Source: Apiosordaria backusii (Eukaryota; Ascomycota; Sordariomycetes; Sordariales; Lasiosphaeriaceae). From it: DNA of 64,000 nucleotides. Shown piece by piece: positions 28,501 through 39,890 of the stretch. The translations under genes were made by a program, and so were the position numbers. Position 1 is the first letter of the stretch; each line of letters opens with the position of its first letter. The notes below the pieces were generated by a model. That model had not been told where the DNA came from. It saw nothing but the letters and a program-made list of their open reading frames with translations, and searched no databases. The stretch covers positions 2,064,501 to 2,128,500 of the forward strand of contig JAUKTV010000006.1 in NCBI GenBank assembly GCA_030549205.1, given 5' to 3'.

Positions 28501-29626
28501 CTTAAACTATAGATTATATATTTTAAAGAAAATATTAAACTGTTTATTTTAAACTATTACTTACAGTAGTAAGCTTAGTAATTTAATAAATAGAAATTTA
28601 AAGTTAATAGAAATATCCTATTAAAGACATAGTAAGTAATTTAATAGGTATACTATATTGGCCTATATTATTTAATTAAGGGATATACTTAATAAGGTTG
28701 TTAACAGTTTATTTAATAGCAAATTAGTCTATTTATTAGTTTACTTAACTTAACTATTAACTTAATCGTTATTTAATACTTTTATAAAGGATGTCGATAA
28801 TAATAGTAAGATATTTAATTATAATTAAAAAACTTAATATTAGATTTACTTAAGGCTTTTAGTAATATAGTATATTAGGTTAATTAAGGTAATGACGGTT
28901 TAGTTCTTTATATATTCTATAGCTATTTCTTATATTATAGGTAATTTAAGGAGATTTTTACATTTATAGAATTTAATTAAGAACTTAATAAATAGGATAT
29001 AGCTATCCTAACCCTTCGGTATTTTTAATAAGTTAAGGGTATTAATGTTTAAATTAATTTATAAAGTATATTTTAAGTTAGTATTAAGTATATAGATAGC
29101 TAGGTCTTTTCTAATTTAGCTAGTTTATATAAAGCTTTTTACTATATACTTATTATCGGTATACTTCTTCTACTTAACTTATTAATAGAAGGTAAGTTTT
29201 AATTAAGCAATAGATAGATTATTAAGGATTAAAGCAGCGTTTTATTAAGTAGGCTAAGATATATAAAGGTATAGTATAATTTAATTATAACGTTAGAATA
29301 ACTAATATATTATTGAATAGGGTATTAGGATAAACGGTAATAGGTAAACTATTAAAGGCTATTTAAATAACTATTAACTAAATTAACAGATTACTAATTT
29401 AATATTGATTATTATTTATTATTAATATAATAGGATAAAAGCAAATAGGCTGTTTACTAGTATAGGTATATTCAAATAAATAAGGCGTTTGTTTTTAAGA
29501 AAAAGTAAGTAGATAAATAGGGTATTTAACTTAAAGAAGGTAAATAGGTAAATAAGGCATTTAAATATATTTAAAGTAACTCGATATTTAACTATAGAGA
29601 TAGTAAAAAAAGATCGCAGTTACTAT

Positions 29627-29801
29627 TAATATAGAAATAGACAGTGTAATAATAATAAGTATTAAAATGGTTATATTGAATTGATTGTTAAAAAGAAAAA
29701 GCTAGTGCTGACAAGCTATTTTAGTATGCCTATACATAATATAATGCCTATACAGGTTATATATACCTATACATAACATAGTGCTCAAGCTTTTCGTATT
29801 A
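29627..29801 (-). repeat. Right LTR of element C (coding-sense 5' LTR), 175 bp
   Basis: Direct copy of 10,610-10,783 with scattered transitions. It is followed at once by the TSD TAAAG and then by the continuation of A1. Confidence 0.85.
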
Positions 29802-30311
29802 TAAAGTTATTTAAATTATTAAAGCTTTTTATAAGCTAATAGAACTTTATTCCTTTAAATATACTTTCATTATAACCTTCTTTATAATTTTACTCAGACC
29901 TTTTAAGCCTATAAGGCTTTATTTTTTAAATGTTTAAATTAAAGTTAATAATACTATTATTATTTAGCTTTATAAGCTTATTATTAAACTTTTAAAGGTT
30001 TAAATTAACTTTTAAATAATTATCCTTTTAAAATAAGAGCCTATTAAAAAGCTTTATTATTAATTTTTGCTTTTAGTTAATAATGTTAAAATTTATATTA
30101 TAGTAAATAATAAGCCTTTTAATTTTTTATAATTTTAAAAAAAAGCTTAAAGCTTTAAAATTAAATACTACTATTAAAACTTTATTAAGCCTATATAATA
30201 CTTTCTTTTTAATATAATTACTACTTTTATAATATAATATTTTAATTTATAAATATTAACCTTTATTAATATACATTTATAATAAATCTTTTCTAAATAT
30301 TAAAATACTTC

Positions 30312-31145
30312 TATTGGAATAGGTATGGCTAATTACAGGCCTAAGAGCCCTATAATTAGTACTCACACACTAGCTCACAGTATAGCAGAAGTCTTATGCA
30401 TAATACCTATAGCTTAGTACTAGGGTACTAGAATATAGTACCTTATAGGTACTACAGGATAGAAATATAGTAAGTAAACAATTGTATTATAGTACTAGCC
30501 TTCTATAAATCTACTATAATAATCTCTATAGTAAGGTTTATACTCGACCTTTACTATATACTTACCGACTAACATACAATACCTTACATACCTTAGCAGG
30601 CAAATAGGCTAAAGTACAGCTTAATTAATTCTAAGGTTTACTAAGCCCTATAAACCATTTACTAAGCCTTTTAAAGCTTCCGACCTATAAAGCCTATAGG
30701 CCTATAATTTAATATAGTAATAATATACTTACTTAACTATAGGCCTACCAATTCTTAGCCAATTTAACTAACCTAATAGTTGGCTATAGGTTTTATAAGC
30801 AATTAAGTTAATATAGTTTATAGTTCTTTAAAAATCGACTTATAGTTATATAAAAGAGCTATAAAACCTAACACCCTTAACCTAAAGTGTAAGTTATTAT
30901 AAAGTTAAGGTTAAGCTACTTATATTGCCTATAATAGTAGGCCTTAATAGCCTAAATATAAAATTATAAGCGGTTTAGTTTACTAATTAGTAGGATATAA
31001 GCCTTTAAATAGCCTTATAGTAAAGTAAGGTACTAAACAAATGCCAAATAGCTAATAAGTAGGGTTTTTAATTTAAGCTTTTACTATATAGTATAATAGT
31101 AGTTACTTACTGTAAATTTAAGCCTTATAGAGACCTAGTTTAATA
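30312..31145 (-). repeat. Left LTR-A of A3, 834 bp
   Basis: It starts TATTGGAATAGG and ends TTTAATA, followed by CCCCTTTTC, the decayed complement of the polypurine tract seen in A2. Confidence 0.85.
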
Positions 31146-31971
31146 CCCCTTTTCTACTTATAGTAAGTAATAGGCCTAGATTTAAATCTAAGGCCTACTA
31201 TAGTAAATTAAAACTAATAAACAAACTAACTAATTAAAAAATTAAAATATAAAGTATATAAAGCGTTAAAGCCTATATATTTAAGCATTAAGTAACTACT
31301 TTTATAAGCTAAATTATAAAGGAAAATTAAATATAAGAAGGGTAGTTTTCTAATTTATTCTTCTATTAACTTTTCCTCTATAGGCCTATTCCTTAAGCTT
31401 AAAAGACCTATAAAGGTCTTAAATTTTTAACTGGCCAGTAGTTTAATTAGCCTATTTACCGGCATTCGTTTAGTATTTAAGTAATTAATAGTAACTTATA
31501 GTACTTTAACTTACTTCTTAACTTAATAGTATTTTAATAGTATATACTTAATACGATTGTAAAAAACTAGGTTATAGGCAGTAATTATAAAGCTAATATT
31601 ATTACTATATAGAAAAGTAGAGCCTATTAAAGTATATTTTAACTTTTTATAGACCCTTTTAATCTATAAAGCTTTATAAATAGCTTTAATAAATATGTCA
31701 GTTTTAGCCTTTAAAGTAAAAAGGCTTATAGTATTAGCCTTCTTTAATTTCTAACTTATAGGGCCTCTGGCTACTTTAAATATAAAGCTGTAAATAGATT
31801 TTAAATCCTTTAAATCCCCTATAAAGTTTAAATCTACAAAGCCTATAAATACTATAATACCCTTCTTTTTAATAAGTCTAGTAGTATTATAACTGTAAGT
31901 AATTACTAAATTCTCTATACTGTTTAGATACTTTAGAAGGTTTTTAATAGCGTTTAAGCTTATTATAATAG

Positions 31972-32513
31972 GCTTCCTATAGTGTTAATTTTAGTAGACT
32001 GAAAATCCTAGTTTAAGTAGGCCTTTTATTTACTAAACGTTAAAGGACTAACTATACTAAGTATTATTAAAGGCTTTTTTAAAGGCCTAAAGAACTACTA
32101 TAATAGGTACCTTATTTGTTTGTACTATAACGGTAGAAAAAAATTAACTATAAATTATAGGTTTAGTTTTTTATTAAAGGCATTGAATTTTCTACTTTTA
32201 AGCCTTATATTTATAAGTAAAATAGCTTCATTAAATGTTCTATTAGAGTATTTTTAAACCAGTTATAGGCTATAATAGTATTATTATAATTTCCTTAATA
32301 TTTATAGTACTATATAGTACCTATAGTATTTAAACTAGTTAACTATATAGTAGTTAGTAATAGAGACCTTACTTTTTATTAAATGCTCTATAATAAATTA
32401 AAGCCTTTCCTTTTTTATAAGTTAGATTTAAGCTAGTTTAAGGCTATAGGCTTTTCTATAAAGCTTTTTATTCCTATTGAAAAAAGGTCTAAAGCTTTAA
32501 AACTATAGTTTTT
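31972..32513 (+). repeat. Inverted internal segment of A3
   Basis: Reverse complement of the A2 stretch at about 16,868-17,410. The left junction falls in the shared word TAGG. The right junction is near ACTATAGT, where the text switches to the equivalent of A2 18,840. Junctions are approximate to within a few bases. Confidence 0.7.
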
Positions 32514-34056
32514 TTACTTTTATAGGCTATGCCTTTAATGGTAGTAAAGGCTAGAATACACTGTTCTTCTAATAGGTCCGCCATTAAAAAGCTTAAGTCA
32601 ATAGTATTTATATTTTAGCCTAACGCTCTAGTAGTCTATATAATACTTTATTACCTTTTAGCCTACTATAGAAAGCTCTTTTCTATAGCCTATAGGTATT
32701 AATTTACTTAATCTATAGTTTAAAGGTCAATACTGGCTAATATAAACTAACTAATTACGTTAAAAAACTTAACGTTAAAGTCTACTAAAGAACCTATAAA
32801 TTAGTAAAAATTTAAAAAATAGTATTCCCTATAAAGGTTTCTTTACTATAATTTAACGCTATAAAAATACCTTTAAATAAACAGTTTATAAACTTTAATA
32901 AGGCTTGTTTACTATAAAATAGAAGCCTAAAGGCCTAAGGCTATACTATTTTAAAGTAACATTAATAATAAGGCCTATTTAATATAACTTTAATAGGCTA
33001 CTATAATAGGATTCTTTATAAAAGTAGCTATATTAATAGTATGCAATATAATATTTAGGCCCTATTTCTATAAATCGAAATTCTCAAAGCCTTTAATTAG
33101 TAGAGAATTTATAGATCTTTTTAATTATCTTAGTAACTATAGTAATATAAAGGACCTTAGTAAAACTACTATTAGCCTTAAACCGTAATTAATAGACTGT
33201 TATAGCTTTTAAATATATAGCTTTAACTACTATTAAAGAAGCAGTTACAGTGGCCTTAGGCTATTTTAAAGTACTTTAAACTACTATTAGAGGTTTAATT
33301 TATTCTACTACTTCGGTTATAGTACTTTATAACTATTAAATTTAAGCCTCTTACTTCTTTAATTGAATAGTAAAGGCCTATATATAGTAAGAATCTATTA
33401 ATTCTTCCCTTTTAAAAGGCCCCTGCCTAAGCCCAATATCTTGTATTTTTAAATCTATAAAGGGCTTAATATACTTACTGCTAAAATATCCTATAAGGCT
33501 TTAAAACCTTAGCCTAATACCGTTTTTAACTAAAGCTTTAGTTATAGTTTACTTATATAGTAAAAGGTACTAAGTCTATAGTATTTAAAAGCCTTAAAGA
33601 ATAGGCTCTATTTTATATAATAAGTATTGTAATTACTAATAGTAGTAATAGTTAAAAAGGTCGCTTTACCTTCTTACTATTTTACCTATCTTTAGGATTT
33701 ATAAAACTACCTATTTAGCTATAGTTAAAGTAAAAGGCTATTTCTAACTTTTATAAGCTTGTAGTTTATAGGCCTTTAATACCTTGTTAGGCCTAATTTT
33801 TATATGCCTTATAGTATAATAAATTTAATAACAGGCGTAAATTTAAACCTTTATAGGCCTCTAGAAAACTTAATAAAGGTAAAGTAAGCCTAGTCTTTAC
33901 TTTAGAACCCTACCTTAATAGGTAGGCTTTAAAATTAGTGATTTTATAGCCTATTTATAGTGTAGTTTATAGTAGCTTAAGCTGTTATTTATAGAAGGCT
34001 TTAAGCTTAAGCTTATAAGCCTATAACCTAACTAAGTATCTTCTAAGCTTATAACC

Positions 34057-34890
34057 TATTAGAATAAGTATAGTTAATTATAGGCCTAAGAGCTCTATAA
34101 TTAGTACTTATATACTAGCTTATAGTATAGTAAAAGTCTTATATATAATACCTATAGCTTAGTATTAAGATATTAGAATACAGTATCTTATAGGTACTGT
34201 AGGATAGAAATATAGTAAGTAAACAATTGTATTATAATGCTAACCTTTTATAAATCTACTATAATAATCTCTATAGTAGGGTTTGTATTTGACCTTTACT
34301 ATATACTTACCGACTGATATATAGTACCTTATATACTTTAGTAGGCAGATAGGCTAAAGTACAGCTTAATTAACCCTGAAGTTTACTAAGCTTTGTAAAC
34401 TACTTACTAAGCCTTCTATAGTTTTAGACCTATAAGGCCTATAGGCTTATAATTTAGTATAGTAGTAATATACTTACTTAACTATAGGCCTACTAATTCT
34501 AGGCCAATTTGGCCAGTCCAGTGGTTGGCTATAGGTCTTCTAAGCAGTTAAATTAGCGTAGTTTACAGCTCTTTAATAATCAACTTACGGCTATATAAAA
34601 GGGCCGCAAAACCCAGCACCCTTAACCTAGAGTACAGGTTATTGTAGGGTTAGGGTTAGGCCATTTATATTGCCTATAGTAGTGGGCCTTAGTAGCCTGA
34701 ATATAAAATTATAGGCGGTTTAGCTCACTGGTTAGTGGGATATAGGCCTTTGAATAGCCCTGCAGTGAAGTAAAGTGCCGGGCAAGTGCCGGGTAACTGA
34801 CAGGTAGGCTTTCTAACTTAAGCTTTTACCACGTAGTATAATAGCAGCTACCTACTGTAAACTTAGGCCTTACAGGGACCTAGTTTAACA
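34057..34890 (-). repeat. Right LTR-A of A3, 834 bp
   Basis: It starts TATTAGAATAAG and ends TAGTTTAACA. Parts (about 34,500-34,890) are GC-richer than the left LTR, like the right LTR of A2. Confidence 0.85.
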
Positions 34891-36659
34891 AAAAGTATTA
34901 ACACTTTATTTATAAATAACCTTTATATTTAAATACGTTTAATAATTAATAATGATATTATATTAATAAAAAACCTATAAATAGAAAATAGACTTGTTAA
35001 TAGGTTATTCGATACTATTATAAATATTATTTAAAAGATTAATAAAATATTTTATTAAAATAACCCTTTTTTATTTTTTAGGGCTTCTTTATTTTAAAGA
35101 TTTAAAATACCAATAATAAATATTAATTTACTGCTTTAAATACAACTTTTACTTTAATAACTATAACTACTTTTATATTTAAGTTTCTATTATTATCTTA
35201 TATACCATTACAGTATATAAATTATAAAGTATTATTTTAAATAAAGTTATTATTAATATTATAAATAAAGATTTTATATTTAAATTAATATATATAACTT
35301 TATTAAAAGTTAAAACATTATAGGACTTAATAATTTACTATTTCTTTAAAGTTAATAACTTTAAAATACAAAACTTTATAATAATTAACTAACGGTATAT
35401 TAATATATTAAAGAAATATAAATAAAAACTTTAAAGGAATAACTTTAAATATCTATTTTTACTACCCAATAAAAATATTTACTATATTTAATATATTATT
35501 TTAATACTATCTTTTTTTTATAATCTGGATAGTTATAATACTTTACTTTATTAAAATTAATAATAAAATAGTTAAAATAAAAGGCCTATTTTTTCTAATA
35601 ATATTTATAATATAACGTTTATTAAATATTATTAATAAGGAGATTAATAAAAAGGTTAATAAAAAGATTAATAGTGTAGGAATTAATAGGAACGTTAAAT
35701 GCAATTAAATTACAATAATCTAGTAATTAAACTTACTTAATTAAATTAATAAAAATACATTAAACTATAAAGAAGTAATTTAATTAATTATAAAAAAGAT
35801 ACCTTATAATAGTATAATAAAGTTATAATATTAAATATTGTATAGATTTTAAAAAATAATTATATAAAAATTACTATTAATTAATATCTTTTTATTTTAT
35901 AAACTTAAACTTTAATATATAAAAAATATAATAACTATAAAATCTATACTTATATAATAAAACCTATATATAATAAATCAATAATATAAAAGTTAATATA
36001 TTTTTTCTTCTTTAAATATAATAGAGCTTCAAAATTTAAAGGCTAGCTTTTATAAATAAAATTAATTTACTTCTATTAAAAAGATCTTACCTTTATAAAG
36101 TAATAAAACCTTAAAAGTAATTTACTTATATATCCTTTATTTAAATATAGTAAAGTTTAAAATTTTAAAAATATAAGCTTTTATAAAAAAAGAAAAAGTT
36201 AATAATTTACATTTATTAAAGATATTTTACCTTTATAAAGTAGTAAAACATTATAAATAAATAGTTAATTAAAGTTAATAATTAATTGAAATTAATAGTT
36301 AATTAAAGTTAATAGTTAATTAAGGTTAATAATTAATTAAAATTAATAATTAATTAAAGTTAATAACCTACTTTTATTAAAGAAGTTTTACCTTTATATA
36401 ATAATAAAACTTTAAAAGTAATTTATTTATATACCCCCTATTTTTAAATATAGTAAGGTTTAAAGGCTTAAAAGCGCAAACTTTTATAAAAAAGAAAATA
36501 TTAAATTTAAATAGAATCAGATTCTGTTATAATTTTATAAAATCCATTAAATTAAAGTAAAAAGATAAAAAAATTAAATCTCTAAATAAATTACCAGCTA
36601 ACTTTATTAATTTAAATACAACTTTACTTTACCTTTCTATAAACCAATACCTTACAAAA
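34891..36659. other. Unassigned AT-rich, RIP-like tract
   Basis: There is no open frame and no recognisable protein motif. A unit of roughly 130 bp (TTTACTTYTATTAAA..., TTTACCTTTATAAAG..., ending in a TTTATAAAAAAGAAAA-type run) occurs at about 36,066-36,200 and 36,369-36,500, with a partial copy at about 36,209-36,258. It is probably the decayed inside of another retroelement whose polypurine tract is at 36,657-36,670. Confidence 0.5.
36265..36366. repeat. Six tandem 17-bp repeats
   Basis: The units are variants of TTAATTAAAGTTAATAR, six in a row with only A/G or A/T differences. They lie between the larger repeated units of the AT-rich tract. Confidence 0.85.
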
Positions 36660-36870
36660 GGAGGGGGGGATGTCACTATATTTTTTGGCCAATCAGATCT
36701 CTGTCCTATAAAGCTTATCCTGTAAGAAGATCTTCTCAGCGGTCACGAAAGGGAACAGTGATGGTGAAGATGGAACTGCTTCATCAGAAAAGGGATATAG
36801 GAGCCTGGTTTGACAATAAACAAGTCAATTGATCTAGACTAACGGCGCCAGTGTATCTATATACCCAATA
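36657..36870 (+). mobile_element. Polypurine tract and LTR-like start at the edge of the AT-rich block
   Basis: AAAAGGAGGGGGGGA is followed directly by TGTCACTATA, the layout of a retroelement polypurine tract and 3' LTR start. From 36,671 onward base composition is normal and unmutated. No matching 5' LTR was found upstream and the right end is not defined; it would lie close to the stop codon of the next gene (36,871). It may be a true LTR or a chance junction. Confidence 0.4.
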
Positions 36871-38871
36871 TCAGTTGTCATCATCCCAGTGGATGTCTGG
36901 CGCATCTGGATCGTCGATGTTTCCATAACGATAAGGCAGGCTTCTGTCGACTACAACATGTTGTAGAAAGTGAGTGAAGAACTTGGGGTAAGGCGGGACA
37001 GTCTGGTAGCCTTGTTTCGGGTCGACAAACATGGGATAGTCTGGATCTTCAAATCGTTTTGCGTAACTCCTCACCAACTCCCGGGCAGTGCATTCGCTGT
37101 GCTTCTCGACAAGTCTTTCAACCTCTGCGGCACTCCACGGTGCGCCAGCATCAAAGTTGCTGCCAAAATGGACCCCTCGGAAAGAAGTACCGCAGGCCAG
37201 CGCAGCCAGAGCTTCTGGGAAGCCGGTGCATTTGTAGATTCGACAGCTTGCCCACAGGGCTCCGTTCTGCTGCACCCAGGAACTGGATGCCAAACCATCG
37301 CTTTCCCCGTCTGGACCAAATCGGGTGCGGATGGCACGCTGCCAGGCAGCGTCCCGGTGCACAACGTCGTGGAAGATGTGACTGGTAGTCTCGCGCATGG
37401 GGCCAGCATCCAGTGTCAAGGAGAAAACATTGATTGGCATCCCGGCTTCACAGAGAACCAGAGCTTCTGCTAGCCAGAATGATAAACAATCAGAGATCCA
37501 TTGCGGACTAAGCCGTGCGAGCTCAGACAAAGGGGGAACGCACTCAGGGATCGTACTATGGACCTCATCTAGACGCCTAAAGCTATAGAGAGGGCCAAAT
37601 TCGAACCACGCGTTGCCATAGCCGTGCCTGAGAAACACGTTGCCCCACAGACTCAAACGGCGTTCTATGCGAAGCCCTGGGTTCTCCAAGCAAAAGGGGA
37701 TCAAGCCACGGGCATGGCTCTGAGGAAAAGGGCTGGATTCGGCATCCTCATTGAGGATGATTCTTCGGAGATGGCGCCTTGTGGTGGGCGACATTTGAGA
37801 AAGAAAGTGAATAGCAGCTGCAGCGGCTGAGAAACGGAAGTGGGAGTTGTTGGCGGCCTCGATCCAGAAGTCTCCGGACAATTGGCTAAGAAGTCGTGGA
37901 TTAGGATCCAGAACTTCCTCAGGCAGAAGGTCTCCCGAGTCACCAGTTGCGTCCTCTAGGTCGTTCCCGGCATGGTCGCTGCCATTCTCGCCGTCACTAG
38001 CATGACTAGCATGACTAGGATCACTAGCTTCACTAGCATCACTATCATCACCAGCATCACCAACATCACCAGCTCTCAGCCTGTGACACACCAAATCCCA
38101 GCCGACTTGTTGGATGAGCATGTCCATCTCCTCTTGGGTGGGAATTGCCCAAGGCGTCTCCAGAAAGGACAGGAAAGCGGGTGCGGTTTTGGGATCAGAG
38201 TACAGGTCGTATAGGCGAAGCACGCTGATTCGGCCATCCATTCTTTCATTGAGGGGATCCGCGGGAACACTATCCCGGGAAACCAAAGCAGCTGCCGCCA
38301 TGGTGGCTTGTCGTGTCGCCATGTGATAAGCAGATGGGACAGATCCCAGTGGATCGGTAAGGCGAGGAGGAATGGGATCGCACGTCAGAACCCGATGCCC
38401 ATATCGTCCCAGATCCCACCAAACAAAGGGCCATAAGCGACTCGCACCCGGGAAGCTCGCCTCGAGTTTTTTCAGGTCGAATTCGGGCGAGCGGGCTATT
38501 CTGTACAGCAGCAGTTGCTCTTGGAACCGGATGTGGCGCAAAATGCACTCGAAACGGCCAGCTCTAGCTCTCAAGGCGGGAGAGGTGACGGTCGAGAAGG
38601 TCACCGTATTGATGCGCAGAGCCAGGCCTCGCATTTCGGCAGCAAGTATACGGCACGTATACGAGAGGGCCAGATCGATGGGCGCCCCCGAGTGCATCCT
38701 CAGCTTGCCCGCCTCGAAATCGAGCACATAGCCCTTGTCGGTAAAAAGGTACTCATAGTAGATGAGATCACGGATTTCGCGGGGCAGCACTGTAAGAAAG
38801 AGACAAGGCGGCATTTTGCGATATGAAGGTGCCGCTGTGAGTTGATGGATCGTGGATATGGAAGGAAGCAA
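36871..38871 (-). CDS. 666-aa hypothetical protein with F-box/2EXR-like N-terminus
   Basis: A single uninterrupted exon. Near residues 24-43 it has LTVLPREIRDLIYYEYL. This is the Leu-Pro-x-Glu-Ile-Arg-x-x-Ile-Tyr pattern common at the N-terminus of fungal F-box-like and 2EXR-type proteins, which suggests an adaptor or protein-interaction role, but no function is assigned. Residues about 267-315 are a low-complexity Asp/Ser/Ala/His/Gly linker, encoded by imperfect 9-bp repeats (CATGACTAG types) at about 37,960-38,070. The C-terminal half has no motif I know. Translation could also start at Met20 (38,814), which lies nearer the conserved motif. Several frames overlapping it on both strands are shadows. 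It sits immediately beside the transposon block yet shows no stop codons, so RIP has not leaked into it. Confidence 0.75.
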   Translation of the reverse strand: MLPSISTIHQLTAAPSYRKMPPCLFLTVLPREIRDLIYYEYLFTDKGYVLDFEAGKLRMHSGAPIDLALSYTCRILAAEMRGLALRINTVTFSTVTSPALRARAGRFECILRHIRFQEQLLLYRIARSPEFDLKKLEASFPGASRLWPFVWWDLGRYGHRVLTCDPIPPRLTDPLGSVPSAYHMATRQATMAAAALVSRDSVPADPLNERMDGRISVLRLYDLYSDPKTAPAFLSFLETPWAIPTQEEMDMLIQQVGWDLVCHRLRAGDVGDAGDDSDASEASDPSHASHASDGENGSDHAGNDLEDATGDSGDLLPEEVLDPNPRLLSQLSGDFWIEAANNSHFRFSAAAAAIHFLSQMSPTTRRHLRRIILNEDAESSPFPQSHARGLIPFCLENPGLRIERRLSLWGNVFLRHGYGNAWFEFGPLYSFRRLDEVHSTIPECVPPLSELARLSPQWISDCLSFWLAEALVLCEAGMPINVFSLTLDAGPMRETTSHIFHDVVHRDAAWQRAIRTRFGPDGESDGLASSSWVQQNGALWASCRIYKCTGFPEALAALACGTSFRGVHFGSNFDAGAPWSAAEVERLVEKHSECTARELVRSYAKRFEDPDYPMFVDPKQGYQTVPPYPKFFTHFLQHVVVDRSLPYRYGNIDDPDAPDIHWDDDN

Positions 38872-39087
38872 GAAGACTTCTTTATCACCTGCTAGCTAAA
38901 CACCAGATTTATTGAAACCCCACACACCGGACGTCGCACGGGCCACCTCCTGCCGCATGACTCACCAAGGGGAACACACACACAAGCCACCTGCACAGTT
39001 CAGGTACCGGGGTGAGATATGGCCTAAGAGCGCCAATCTCTGTGTTCAATACAAGCACTGACAATTGTTGAGGTTTTCCAGTGTTTT

Positions 39088-39651
39088 ATGTGGTGCGAGG
39101 CGGCCACCAGCCAACTCAAAAAAGCCCACTTCAGCCAGGTTTAGTCATCAAACAACATCACCGCCGTGGTCTCGCTTTTGGATGGGAAATGGGTTCATTG
39201 GGCGCAGCCTTGGTACAAGGAAATCATTCATGAGGGTTGTTACCTTTTTATACCCTGTAACGACAATATGATATACGACCTCCTTCCTGAGCTTGACAGT
39301 ATCTGCAACTTCATCTACAGCCATCGGGGTTCTGACGTCTCTAACGTCCTCGTTCCTTGCAATAAGGGCGTGTCTCGGTCTGCCACCGCTCTGGTTGCCT
39401 ATCTCATGCGAACTCATCGATGGGATTATGACACCGCTTTGGCTTTTGTTGAAAAGAAGCGGCGGATTAAGCCAAACAAAAACTTCAAGGAGCAGTTGCA
39501 GGTATGGGGGACAATTGGGTACGAGATCTGGGCAGATTCGGAAGGGAGGGTTCCTAAGCCAGAATACACAGTTTACTTGGAGGGAAGGACTAGGAGGCTG
39601 CAGGAGTGCGGGCTGACTGGAGACGAGCCAATCGGTGTACTGTCTTTGTAA
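39088..39651 (+). pseudogene. Dual-specificity phosphatase-like gene, damaged at the N-terminus and active site
   Basis: From 39,166 an uninterrupted frame gives a DSP-like domain: VVSLLDGKW, then IPCNDN with a candidate general-acid Asp, then DLLPEL, then VPCNKGVSRSAT. The last matches the CX5R phosphate-binding loop (Cys and Arg kept), but the invariant His before the Cys is Pro. Upstream in the same frame, MWCEAATSQLKKAHF (ATG at 39,088) resembles the usual start of such domains, but a TAG at 39,142-39,144 separates it. TAG could derive from CAG by one C-to-T change. No intron that would remove it is visible. The product would be a pseudophosphatase if translated from another start, otherwise the gene is dead. 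About 35 residues follow the domain. Confidence 0.6.
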
Positions 39652-39890
39652 TTATAATTTTGTGGGAGATTTGAGTGCCGCTTCACTCCTGGATTGTTTG
39701 ATGCGGTATCGACTAAAGCTGATAAGACATCACATCTATCCACGTCATTCCTGAATCCAGCAGTTGTACCTAGTCAAACGAAGAGACGAAGCCGGTGATG
39801 GTGATTGACTTTAGTAAGCAAGGAGTGCCGGCGGAGAACGCGCGACCAGCCCCGTCGTGGCCAATAAGAGAGCTCAGCGTACAGGAGGTA
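39652..39890. other. Spacer between phosphatase-like gene and Tc1 element
   Basis: Normal base composition. Nothing recognised apart from the TA target dinucleotide at 39,889-39,890. Confidence 0.5.

Larger units (their letters stand above)
10610..29801 (-). mobile_element. Ty3/gypsy element C, RIP-inactivated, itself carrying two insertions
   Basis: The element is bounded by short LTRs (10,610-10,783 and 29,627-29,801) starting TGATATGG/TAATATAG and ending GTATTA/ATATTA. TAAAG lies on both sides (10,605-10,609 and 29,802-29,806). Removing it rejoins A1 exactly as in A2 near 17,820-17,830. Without A2 and the solo LTR it is about 10.9 kb. Minus-strand translation near 23,800-24,150 resembles a gypsy reverse transcriptase: QRFID-like, then AYINNIVIFSK (catalytic codons at 23,960-23,971), where YIDD is expected. 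Stops are frequent. Gag, protease and integrase could not be placed reliably. A stop-free minus run at 24,551-24,799 is probably only a survivor of decay. Confidence 0.82.
449..30240 (-). mobile_element. Ty1/copia element A1, oldest layer, split into three pieces by later insertions
   Basis: Pieces are 449-2,716, 9,105-10,609 and 29,802 to about 30,240. In that order they run collinear with A2 (13,951 to about 18,270), so they were once one element. B1 occupies the first gap and C the second. Coding sense is minus by comparison with A2. Every reading frame is full of stops and the base changes are almost all transitions, as expected of RIP. The right end is lost: similarity to A2 stops near 30,240, and 30,241-30,311 is AT-rich sequence I cannot place before A3 begins. 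Confidence 0.8.
30312..34890 (-). mobile_element. Rearranged copia element A3 with deletions and an internal inversion
   Basis: Two 834-bp LTR-A copies (30,312-31,145 and 34,057-34,890) enclose only about 2.9 kb, against 5.94 kb in A2. 31,146 to about 31,971 matches A2 14,449-15,265 in the same sense. About 31,972-32,513 matches A2 16,868-17,410 in reverse complement. About 32,514-34,056 matches A2 18,840-20,388 in the same sense. The flanks ACTTC (left) and AAAAG (right) do not match, so this is not a simple insertion. RIP-type changes occur throughout. Confidence 0.75.

Noticed and set aside
36970..38826. Several open frames overlapping the 666-aa gene on both strands
   Set aside because: Shadow frames of a GC-rich coding exon. 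None shows a domain, and the 666-codon frame has the F-box-like motif.
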